Origin: Agelas oroides
Taxonomy: Eukaryota; Porifera; Demospongiae; Agelasida; Agelasidae
DNA length: 64,000 nucleotides
Direction: 5' to 3'
Assembly (NCBI GenBank): GCA_949130485.1
Contig: OX422192.1
Location: forward strand, 2,083,585-2,147,584
Shown here in pieces: positions 1 through 11,200 of the stretch. The notes under the pieces were generated by a model, which saw nothing but the letters and a program-made list of their open reading frames with translations, had not been told where the DNA came from and made no database searches. Positions within the stretch are counted from its first letter, which is position 1; each line of letters starts with the position of its first letter. Made by a program: the position numbers and the translations under genes.

Positions 1-660
1 TAAAAAAACTTCACCCAACTTTGTCGTCATCAACTGCTCCAGTGAAGAGAAATTGTAGCTGCCGAGTGCATCTTGTATCAACAAGCACTTGATAGGCCAC
101 TGCCAGTAGAAAAATAAGTGTTTTTGTGCCAAGAACACTAATCATCTAATTTTGAGTTCAGCCATATTTAGCTAGCATATGAAATCGTATTGTGCACCTT
201 CATTTACGTCTATTATTGTATACTATTGCATAGTTATACACAGTGGTTTGTTGGTTGGTTGGTTCTAAGTAAAGGGGGTTTCAATCGGAATAAAAGTACA
301 TTGTGGCCCAGTGGCCTACAGTATATAACAGCAGACATCTCTCTCGACAGGACCATGGAAGCACTAGTCTTCTTAAGTAATTGTCCTGGTGATGAGGAAA
401 TGAATTAATTGCCACGAAAAGACGTCTTTAAACAGTGCATTTTGGGCTCGCCATTTTAGGTGTGGGTTTCCTGTGTAAAAACCACCACAACTACAAACTA
501 GCCAGTTGCAACATGACAAGGTATGCATAAACCATAATCTACACAGTTACACAAAACAACCCAGGCAACCAGGTATGTACAGCAACAATCTATAATGGAG
601 ATGTGTACAACTCACTAGTGTTGTTGTGATTATAAAGTAATGACTGTATGGTGAATCAGT
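1..660. other. Intergenic, no supported gene
   Basis: No exon chain with coding character was found. The only notable point is that positions 379-399 share a run of about 21 identical bases with the minus strand of 18378-18398, which lies in an exon of the tentative gene at 17404-21632. The stretch may therefore contain a decayed relative of that exon. Confidence 0.4.
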
Positions 661-664
661 AAAG

Positions 665-1695
665 ATCTATTTTTTTTTCTTTTTATATTTTCAATTTGAT
701 TAAGGTAATTATGGGCATTTTATGTCTACGAAAAGGCCTAAATCAATAAAGACCTAAACTAATTTTTTTTTTCTTTTTATATTTTCAATTTGATTAAGGT
801 AATTATACATGATGTGTGCATTTTATGTCTAGGAAAAGGCCTAAATCAATAAAGACCTAAACTAATTTTTTATTTCTTTTTATATTTTCAATTTGATTAA
901 GGTAATTATACATGGTGTGTGCATTTTATGTCTAGGAAAAGGCCTAAATCAATAAAGACCTAAATTAATTTTTTTTTCTTTTTATATTTTCAATTTGATT
1001 AAGGTAGTTACGAATGGTGTGTGCATTTTATGTATGGAAAAAGGCCTAAATCAATAAAGATCTAAATTAATTTTTTTTCTTTTTATATTTTCAATTTGAT
1101 TAAGGTAATTATGCATGGTGTGTGCATTTTATGTCTAGGAAAAGGCCTAAATCAATAAAGACCTAAACTAATTTTTTTTTTCTTTTTATATTTTCAATTT
1201 GATTAAGGTAATTGTGTGCATTTTATGTCTACGAAAAGGCCTAAATCAATAAAGACCTAAACTAATTTTTATTTCTTTTTATATTTTCAATTTGATTAAG
1301 GTACATGGTGTGTGCATTTTATATCTGGAAAAGGCCTAAATCAATAAAGACCTAAACTAATTTTTTTTTCTTTTTATATTTTCAATTTGATTAAGGTACA
1401 TGGTGTGTGCATTTTATGTCTAGGAAAAGGCCTAAATCAATAAAGACCTAAACTAATTTTTTTTTCTTTTTGTATTTTCAATTTGATTAAGGTAATTATA
1501 CATGGTGTGTGCATTTTATGTCGAGGAAAAGGCCTAAATCAATAAAGACCTAAACTAATTTTTTTTTTCTTTTTGTATTTTCAATTTGATTAAGGTAATT
1601 ATACATGGTGTGTGCATTTTATGTCTAGGAAAAGGCCTAAATCAATAAAGATCTAAATTAATTTTTTTATACTGATTAAGGTACTTTATGCATGG
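665..1695. repeat. AT-rich tandem repeat, about 10 copies of 93-103 bp
   Basis: The core TCAATTTGATTAAGG recurs at about 691, 785, 888, 990, 1091, 1194, 1287, 1382, 1478 and 1581. Each unit has a poly-T stretch, the core, a GTGTGTGCATTTTATGTC segment and AGGCCTAAATCAATAAAGA. Unit length alternates between about 94 and 103 bp because a short AATTATACATGG-type segment is present or absent. Every unit contains AATAAA, so on the plus strand this is a string of potential polyadenylation signals. The last copy, at about 1660, is partial. Confidence 0.95.
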
Positions 1696-1979
1696 TGTAA
1701 TCATTTTATGTTGTATTAACTACTACTAAACTAATAGGCTTGAAACTAACCATTACTGAACTAAAATGTATACACCTGGCAGCCTGAGTAGTTTTAGTAA
1801 ATGAAATACGTATACACACCAGCAGTTCCACTTCAAAGTTCTATTACTAGACTGAAATTTAATCTCCTTTTGAAGTGCTAACTATTACTAAACTAAAATT
1901 GAAATGACTAACTACTAAATGTCAATTTTAGGCTTGAAAACTAACCATTACTAAACTAAGAAGCAAAGTGCTTAACTAT

Positions 1980-2185
1980 TCAAATGAGAGCTTGACAGTT
2001 TGACTATAGAAACTAACGTATCGACCCATTAACTCCCTAAATATAACCTCATTTCTAGACCTTCACAGTCCCATAGTATTTGATTGCTCAAATGAGAGCT
2101 TGACAGTTTGACTATCGTATCGACCCATTAACTCCCTAAATATAACCTCATTTTAGACCTTCACAGTCTCCAGTATTTGATCACT
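1980..2185. repeat. Tandem duplication of about 95-110 bp
   Basis: A segment beginning CAAATGAGAGCTTGACAG and ending near CAGTATTTGAT occurs twice head to tail (about 1980-2088 and 2091-2182). The second copy lacks about 13 bp. Confidence 0.85.
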
Positions 2186-2884
2186 TGGTAACTTTTAATA
2201 TGCATGGGAAAGCTCGTCAAGTGTGGTGATGTCATGTAACATCAGGTAGAAAGAAAGTATACACACAGAAGGGTACGTTCAACCTAATAAACAACCTTGT
2301 TTTTAATGTCTGTCTTAGTCTCACAAGCCACACTCAGTTACTTACACAAAAAGGGAAGGGTCTCGTTGACAGTGCATACAAGCTGGATGCAATTAGTGGA
2401 TTACTTCACCAGATTCCCAATAATGCACTATTGAAATGCTTGTTTCAAAAGTGTGCATGTTTCCTTTACAGCCAGTTGATGTTCACAAGGCAGCATCAAT
2501 ATATCTTGTTGGGACTCAACGTTTCCCCTAATTAAACCACCTGATGTTATAACATAACTGCACATAGCACGGTTTTTCATGCATTCTTCCTCTGTATATG
2601 CAAACAGCAAGTGATCAAATACTGGAGGTAGTGAAGTAGTGTTGTTTTAGTTAACTGCATGTAACTTTAACTAAATAACTTCTAGTATGGCCTTTTAATT
2701 AATCAAACTACAACTAACTATTTTTGTGGGCTAAACTGGAAACTGTAACTAACTATAACTAAACTAAAAGTTCAAACCCTATACTAAACAACACTACGGT
2801 AAAGGCTTTGGAATCCGGCTGCTTGAATATGCAATGTAGCTACCTGACTGTTCAATGAATAGTCATTCTGTATACAAGTGGGGG

Positions 2885-2975
2885 GCTGGTGGTCGTGTGA
2901 TTGTCCAAGCTCAGTAGCAGAGCACTGGCAGCTCAAGCCAGGGTGTCTCGGGTTCAATTCCTGGCAACTACTCAC
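2885..2975 (+). repeat. tRNA-like sequence (probable SINE head or tRNA pseudogene)
   Basis: A box-A-like stretch AGCTCAGTAGCAGAGCACTGG is followed by a possible anticodon arm (CTGGC loop GCCAG) and a box-B-like GGTTCAATTCC. The acceptor stem does not pair convincingly and the base before the anticodon is not T, so a functional tRNA is unlikely. A tRNA-derived SINE or pseudogene fits better. Confidence 0.45.
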
Positions 2976-3454
2976 TGAATTCACTTCTCTATTTTCGCCT
3001 CAAAACAACATCTTCTAAGCATATAGTAACATACACTTGTCCACTGTCATGCTAGCACCAAGCAGAGTAGAGCTAGCCACTGGAGGGTGAGCTGACTTAC
3101 CACTAGGGCTGCATGAGCCACTAGTCACTGCACACACCCCTAACCCGGCCCAGAGTAACCCCGTAGCACTCCAGGTGGAATCGGGACAACACTCACACAG
3201 TAGGAGAAGTGGTAGCCATTTCCATGGTGCCACAACTCCAGACAGGAGGCAGAGAACTGGAACCCAGCACCATACCTCCTGCCCCAGTCACACTGACAAA
3301 CACAACATATCCACACAGATATTACATTTACAACCTGATTCCAAACTGATTTGTTTAAAACCAGCTGCCCAATCAAAGTGGGCTGACCATACTGGATGCA
3401 AGCTGATGATTGCATCATTCCCTAAATTAGTTGAGGTTCAGCTTTTATGCATAA

Positions 3455-3832
3455 CTCAAAAAATAGCTAAAGCGACTCAAACCATAGCTAAAGCGACTAA
3501 AACCATAGCTAAAGCGACTCAAAACCATAGCTAAAGCGACTCAAACAATAGCTAAAGCGACTCAAACCATAGCTAAAGCGACTCAAACAATAGCTAAAGC
3601 GACTCAAACCATAGCTAGTGACTCAAACAATAGCTAAAGCGACTCAAACAATAGCTAGCTAAAGCGACTCAAACCATAGCTAAAGCGACTCAAACCATAG
3701 CTAAAGCGACTCAAACAATAGCTAAAGCGACTCAAACAATAGCTAAAGCGACTCAAACCACAGCTAAAGCGACTCAAACAATAGCTAAAGCGACTCAAAC
3801 AATAGCTAAAGCGACTCAAACCATAGCTAAAG
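3455..3832. repeat. 21-bp minisatellite, about 18 copies
   Basis: Unit ACCATAGCTAAAGCGACTCAA with ACC/ACA variation, mostly perfect. A few units are shortened, for example near 3611-3620 and 3655-3660. Because 21 is a multiple of three, the minus strand stays open across much of the array as a repeated LSRFSYC/G peptide. I regard that as a by-product, not a gene. Confidence 0.95.
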
Positions 3833-4820
3833 AGCACTAAAAATACACATCTTAATAGCAGAAAAAGATCCACGCTTTATGCAGATGGTTGGCTCAACCC
3901 ATGCTCTTACCAGAGAATGTTCTAAAGCATGTCAGCATAAAACCAGCTGGCTTCTGAGCAACTGACTTGTGTAGCCAAGCCACTAGTGCCATAAGCTCTA
4001 CTCAAATGTTGCCAAGTTGTCAAAGCACCCATCCACTCATATTTGATACTCCCACACAAAGCATGGAAACTCCAAGAAATTATCTCTTTGAAAGGCTATT
4101 ACTGAACTTAAAACTACATCAAAGTATGCGAGAATGCTACTCAAACACTACAAGATACCGCCTCTAAACTTCATCACCATCGTTTCGAGCAATATAGGCC
4201 AAACCTACTGGGAAAAACCTCTAAAAAGATTTACATTTGGTAGGTTCTATGGTCAGCTCACTTGTTCTGGGATCACTGGCTGTATAACAGGCAAGAAGTT
4301 TTGAATCCGGTTGTTACAACATATAGACAAACAACATAGCATACATACATCTACCCTTCCCTAGAGTATATGCTGCTCAATACAACTGCACCTAGCTACA
4401 AGCTTGAGCTAAAGCTCCCCCTTTCATATTTCAAGGTCATGATAGCTAGGTGTAACTAACAACAAGCTATGACAAAACACTACAAGCTATATTTTGATCC
4501 AAACATTCACATAACTCAATCTCACACTTTGATAAGCTTAACAATGCCTAAGAAGATTGCATACTGAATTCTTTAACCAATTAATCTCTTCAATGTACAA
4601 TTAATAGTGCCAGTTCTTTTGTGTCTTGTCTCTACAAATGTTACCCAATAGCACTTGCAGCCATCCTGTGAATTTTTGCAACTGTAAACACACCCACTTA
4701 TAAGCCAATAACTTTTCAATAGTCAAGGTTCTTTTCCAGCAAAAGCATGCTCAATAGATGGCAGAAATTTCCGACGTAGTATTGGAGGAGCACTTTTTAA
4801 TGTTAAGCCCATTCATGCAA
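3833..4820. other. Intergenic, nothing recognised
   Basis: AT-rich single-copy-looking sequence without an exon chain, strong repeat or RNA gene that I can support. Confidence 0.5.
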
Positions 4821-5019
4821 TCAAAGAGAAATAGCCCGCCCAGTGCCAACCGAAGACTTTCTACAGTTAAGTACAGCTGTTTACCCTACAGGGTCCAGAA
4901 ATAAAGTCTTTACAAAGTGACGAGGTAAACATTAAATGGCCACTCACTTGGCTTCTGCGTTTAAACTAAATATAGTATGTTGATGTTTTGACTGAACGCT
5001 CAAGTGCAAAATTGAAGAA

Positions 5020-6062
5020 AGTGTGAAACACCAGTATTTATAAACATACACTACTACATGCAAGTCATCAGAGGTCAGAAGTGAGTACTCCTCCCTTTCT
5101 GTCTCCCTATCATTGGAGTCCAGCAATCAGGGACCTGTTGAAGTGCTCTTCTGAGAGTGTAGTCTGGCTCTTCAGGACCTTCTTCCTAGCTGCTCACCCT
5201 GTCTTCTTGCATGATCCAGCACCATTGTCTTCTACCGATGGCAATTCTCCAATGCATGCTCTGCTACAGTTAACTTCTCTGTCATCACCCATTCACATAC
5301 CTCTTGATGCTCCTTTAGTCTCATCTCCAGGCTCTGTTCGGTCTACCCAGTGTAAACTTGGTTGAAACTGTGGTGTATAAGATATGCCACATTGAATTGT
5401 ACCCAGAAGTAGTGTTGTGTTGACCCTAGTCAAGCCATGAAGTTTCAAATTGTTGTCAGATCCGAGCATCTGAAAATGATTCGAAACTTAACAGTTTCAA
5501 CCAGAAGTAGTGTTTTGTTGACCCTAGTCAAGAGTGAGCAAAGAGTGGGAAGACAAACTGTTAAGTTTCAAATCACTATCAGATGCTCGGGTCTGATAAC
5601 AATTTTAAACTTCGCAGCTTGACGTCCCACTCTTCGCTCACTCTTGACTAGGGTCAACACAACACTACTTCTGGGTACAATTCAATGTGGCATATCTTAT
5701 ACACTACAGTTTCAACCAAGTTTACACTGGGTGGACCAAACAGAGCCTGGAGATGAGACTGAAGGAGCTTCAAGAGGTATGTGAATGGGTGATGACAGAG
5801 AAGTTAACTGTAGCAGAGCATGCATTGGAGAATTGCCATCGGTAGAAGACACTGGTGCTGGATCATGCAAGAGGACAGGAGCAGCTAGGAAGAAGGCCCC
5901 GAAGAGACAGACTATGCTCTCAGAATAGCACTTCAACAGGTTCCTAGTTGCGGGACTGCTGTGATGGGGAGCCAGAAAGGGAGGAATAATCTTCACCAAC
6001 ATTTGACCTTTGGTGGCATATATTCTTAGTAATGCAAGGCTATAAATATTGGTGTTCACACG
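5020..6062. repeat. Large foldback (imperfect inverted repeat, arms about 500 bp)
   Basis: The left arm (about 5020-5530) and right arm (about 5545-6062) are reverse complements, centred near 5540. Anchors include CCTAGTCAAGAGTGAGC (5522-5538) against its complement near 5633-5650, and GAATTGTACCCAGAAGTAGTG (about 5393) against its complement near 5670. Arms differ by scattered substitutions and small indels. Smaller nested inverted segments lie in the centre (5437-5505 against 5555-5625). It has no coding capacity. The simplest reading is a non-autonomous foldback transposon. Confidence 0.85.
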
Positions 6063-6833
6063 TCACTTATACCCTAAGTTTGCCCTCAAGGTGGTTTCCA
6101 AAGAAGAAGAGAAATCGCACAACCAGTGTCAACCAAAGCATTTCTACAGCCGAGAACAGCAGCACCCCCATGTATTTTTCTCCCTTCTCACTCTTTCTGT
6201 TGGCACAAAGTCCTGATCTCTCAAGCACATTATTGTATCACACTGCACAAATCTGCCTTCCCTTCGGTCTTACAGTGTGTACCTCATGTCCTTGAGAAGC
6301 TAACCTTCTGGTTGCCTACTGATCCCTGGTTGCAGATTCCAAAGCAGCAAGAAAATGTTGGAGCTTTTATATAGCCAAGCACATCTGGTGTATGTGTCAA
6401 GTCTCCCTGAAACTGACTTAAGTGAGTCATAATAGTAGACACAGCATCTGCAGCTGATCGTTACCTGCATTTTAAATCAAACTTCCGTTATTTTCAAGTC
6501 ATATTCACTCTTGTTCACAATTTCACTTGTGTGAACTCAATCAGAGCAATCATGTGGGTTGAAGAAAAATTCAAACCATAAAATATTGCTTCAATCTATC
6601 TGTCTTTGTTAGCTAAACTGAGCAACACACACTGATAGGAAATGTGTAAAGAGACTAATGAATGAAAAAGTGTAAAGTGAAAAATTAAAATGCAAGATAG
6701 GACAAAGATTCGGTGAGTCTCAGGTGACTAACACAGATTCAGGATTCAGCAATCGAAACCAGCTAAGAGAGAGGCCGCAGCCAGTTGGTGGTTTGTTCAC
6801 TTATCTGTGTGTGTGGCCTCTAAGGTCCTCCAT

Positions 6834-7172
6834 CTCCTAGCAGTGGGACTCTGGTTCATGTTCTTGAGTACTTCCAGCCCACTCCATGGTCCACTACAAT
6901 CTCATTCTGTGTAGTTTCCTCCTTACTTCTGCTCCATGTTCTAGCAATGTTTCTGTAGTTCCTCTCGGTCTTGTTTATGTACGACTGTTCATAGTTCCTA
7001 TGTATAGCTAAGATCTATACATAGCTACAGTGTGTCCTTCAACAAACTCTTTGTGATAAACATTTGAAGACACAATATGTAAGAAGTAAGGAGGAAACTA
7101 CACAGAATGAGATTGTAGTGGACCATGGAGTGGGCTGGAAGCACTCAAGAACATGAACCCTAGTCCCCCTAA
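6834..7172. repeat. Inverted repeat with arms about 95-110 bp
   Basis: The arm at about 6838-6942 and the arm at about 7083-7172 are reverse complements (shared segment CTCATTCTGTGTAGTTTCC and its complement). A loop of about 140 bp separates them. No ORF of interest lies inside. Confidence 0.85.
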
Positions 7173-7627
7173 AAAACGTTCTACCTTGCAATATCCAACA
7201 TCAATTAGTGATGACCCGTTCAACCATGCCTCCTCTGGTTCTACACACACTTGTGCACGAAAACGAAAAAGGGCTCACCCAATGCCAACCAATGCTTTCC
7301 TACAGCCAGCTACAAGCAAGAGCGTGTTACTCAGAGGGTGACACCCACCCACATCCCTTCATCTTACCTTTTCTGCTAGTGCAGAACCTTTCTTCAAAAT
7401 AGATTGCACCAACTGATTGATAACATGCGGCCAAAGTTGCAGACAACCCTTTCAGTTGTCAGTCATTAGAAAGTTACATTACACATTGTCAATGATGACC
7501 GTAAATGTTTAACAAAAACACATGTCAAGTCGCTTGTATAAACTAGCTACTACACAAACACAACCCACACATAGACAGGCATGTATGCAGGAACACACAC
7601 ACATCATGTTGACATGTGGACACAAAT

Positions 7628-7945
<318 letters not shown>

Positions 7946-8109
7946 AATACATATCAGTGTACTGGAGTGCATGGGTGTTATATCCACAACCCTCACCCAG
8001 GGCCACAGGCCCCCCAGACACTCTAGGGTATGCATGCAGTGGCCAGCTCACATCAATTGTATGCCTAGACCTTCTCTGCCGTACCTACACTACACACTTC
8101 AGTGGACAT

Positions 8110-8246
8110 GTGTACAAATACCAGACTCTCACTGGAAGATGTGTCAATACTAAAGTGTTATCAGATGTACTACAGAGACAGCTATCAAAAGAATGATGTT
8201 AAAGAGCTACATAGTCTTGTACAAATACCAGACTCTCACTGGAAGA
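8110..8246. repeat. Direct repeat of about 28 bp
   Basis: TACAAATACCAGACTCTCAC plus flanking bases occurs at about 8112 and again at about 8219, just downstream of the 3' end of the minus-strand gene that follows. Confidence 0.7.
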
Positions 8247-8254
8247 GTCTAGAT

Positions 8255-11200
8255 CTATTGACGAGGTAAATATGTATCTCTAACTGCAATTGTGTGGTTT
8301 TTCTCTCTTATATTAAAACTATGTTTATCGTTTAAATGTTTAATGTACGTATCCAAACAATTTGTCCTATTTGTAAAGGTACATGCTGGATTATAACAAC
8401 TATAACTATGATTAGCTCTAGCTTTAACCAGTGGGGCTCTCCCCGCTGGTGCAGTTAATTCCAGCACCTCCTCACACGCTCTGCGCTTCCAATCCCTCAC
8501 ATCGTCAGTGTGAGGAGGTGCTGGTGCTTGAGTTCTGAGCTGTCCAAGCTCAGTTTGAAGTTGTGTGATCTCATTTTTCATCTGTAAATTTTTACTTTGT
8601 AGCTCTTTAACATCATCTTCTATTTTTCTGATTGCTATCTCTAAATCTCTAATTACTTGTTGGGGGACTCCACTTACATGTTGGGAGACTCCACTCGGGC
8701 CAGTGCTACCACCTACTGCTACTCTAGCCCTCTCTGCATCTACCCTTTTTTTTTCAACTCCTACCCTTACCTGTTCTTCATTAACCCTATTTTCTTCTCC
8801 ATCTACCCTTAATTTTTCTGCGCGAACACGCCTCTTTTCTGCCTCTATTCTTTCTATTTCTTTACCTACTCTAATCTCTTCAGCTTTCTTTCTTTCTCTT
8901 TCAGATTTTTCTAACTCTCTATTCCTATTTTCTAACTTTTTAATTTCAGATTTTAATGACTCTATTTCACGTTTTAAAGGATCTACAATTCGATTAACCT
9001 CGTCCCTGATTAAATTGGCAGTTCCCAATCCTGTTGGATCTAGCCATGGCGTACTGGGAACAGCTGGTGTGAAGGGGGGAAATTGCAACTGGCTAGGTTG
9101 CGTGATGGTGGCAGCCCCTAATGGAGCACCACTCACAGCCGGTACAGTGGTGCTCACAGATGTAGAAGCCTGTGTAGTGGTGCCACCTGTGGGCACCACA
9201 GACGTAGAAGGCTGTGTAGTGGTGCCAGGTAGGGGCAGCCCAATTGGGGACTCACTCTCCTCTGTAGTGGGACTGGCAGCCGGACCTGCCGCCTGGTGAG
9301 ACGAACCGGCTGCCGTTTGTTGAGGACTCCATGTGAAAGGAGTGTATGTTCTATAAGAAGAGACAAAGAGTATATAATGGACTTGTTGTTAGATGCCAGA
9401 CCTACATGAATTACATATGCATTCTGACACACACACACAAGTTACCAAGTGGATCAACTCTAGCTAACAGTTTCACTGATGATTTTGCTATGCATTTCCA
9501 GCACATCACATCAATGTTAGGCACGTAATGCAGAAACTTACCCACTAGTCACTCTCGTTTTAATGTAGTCTTCCAGGCGTTCAATTCCCTCCCGGACATC
9601 TTTACTACTAGCACCCTAATTTAAAAAAAAAACGTAAAACAATTAGGCATGGATTTGCACATACTGGTATTTACGACTTTAAACCAGTGCATTCCTAGAT
9701 CTGGTCCCCCAATGAAACTGAACCATCCATAGCAGAGTAACTGCTCTTCCTGGACCGAATATTAGACATACTTGGTCCACCCTTGTTGCAGATAGTCCCA
9801 GGCTCTGAAAACATAGCTAGCAATCAGAGAGTACCATCTTGAGTAAGTAGATCCATACGTATTTAAATCATGAGAATGGCCTACTGAATGTACATTTTGT
9901 GTGTAACTGCAGTGGCTGACCCAAGATTTCTGCAAGGGGAGTGGCTGATATAGTCAGCAAAAAAATTTTATGAGCACCCTAATTTCAAAAAAAAAGTAAT
10001 TGTTTCTGAGACCATTTGGGGGCCAAAACGATGCTTCTTGAAGGCCAGACGACAGACTTTCACATGCATGAACAACTACCTTTCCTGACCATTGCGCCAT
10101 ACAGCACTTGTTTCGGCTTCCTGATCATTCACTGATTTTGCAAGCCACACCCTTCACAGATGAGGCTTGCGAGCCTTATCATTCGCTTGGAAGAACAGAA
10201 AGATGTGGGAAAGACTCAGAAGAGATTTTTTGCACTGTTTGCAGCACACTTTGCAAGTTTCAGCATGCACCTGCCAACACACGCTGTGTGCTTGCTTCCA
10301 CCAAGCAGTGGCGGCACTAAGCAAGCTATGAGTGAGGGGAAAAGTCGTACTGGACTAAACTGACCGGTGGCTACGGCCCTGTAACCATGCACGAAAGCAG
10401 GAAAACTGAGGAAATTTTCCTCTCTGTAAAAGCCCAGCCAATAACTTTATACAAAACATCTCTAATTCACACCAGACACCTCCATTGAGAAATTCTTAAC
10501 CTTCTAAGAGTCCCTCCACACTCTAATGGCAGCAAATAATTAAAAAAGGGATATGTGAATTATCTTGGTCTTGGCAGACTTGAGACCTGGCCCACTCACA
10601 CCAAACTATAAGACAAAACAATGCTGTCATCCTGTCAAATTCTGCATTTATTCCTATACACTTTCTTTTGGGCTGTGAGTTTATGTACGCTTCTAAATCT
10701 AAATAGAAGGTGAATCATGCAAACAAAACACATTCAGACTTGAGTAAACTCCCTCCCTCCATAGTTGCCTCTCTGGTGCAGCTTTTGAGACTTGGGATAG
10801 TGAACAACTTAACTCATGGTAAAGCAAAGAGGTATTGCATAAAAATCATGCAAACAAAACTGAAGTTATCCGTCATTTTCGTCTTCATGGAAGTCATCCG
10901 TCATTTTCGTCTTCATGGAAACCCTTCAGAGATCAATGACTTAATTTATACAATATGTACTAATTAGTCTATATTCACCCCTGCATCTGTATTGGTTGTA
11001 TAATAATAATAATAACGATGAGGAACAAACTAGTAAGCACATACACAAAATGTTATAATTATGTGACTATCCTGCTATGGATGGTCCAGGGGGCCACTTA
11101 ATGGCATGTCATACCATCTTACATTATTTATCACAACTAAGACATAAAAATACATGAAGGTTTCTCTAGTTTTATACCTGTTTCATCCGCTCCAGTTGTT

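Larger units (their letters stand above)
4824..7400. repeat. Short dispersed repeat, copies at about 4824, 6109 and 7262 (also about 50610)
   Basis: Copies share a core resembling AGTGCCAACCAAAGC followed by TTTCTACAGCC, then a CACCCACCC stretch and a CTTTTCT-TAGT-CAG end. The best-preserved copies are about 7262-7400 and 50610-50740. Length is about 140 bp. The copies are in direct orientation, and two of them border the foldback at 5020-6062. Confidence 0.6.

Noticed and set aside
2885-2975. Functional tRNA gene
   Set aside because: A and B boxes are present but acceptor and T stems do not pair properly; kept only as a tRNA-like repeat.
3655-3873. 72-codon repetitive ORF (LSRFSY units)
   Set aside because: A by-product of the 21-bp minisatellite, whose period is a multiple of three.
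8565-9299. 244-codon plus-strand ORF
   Set aside because: Antisense shadow of the coiled-coil gene; Ser/Leu-rich composition mirrors the Glu/Arg-rich coding strand.
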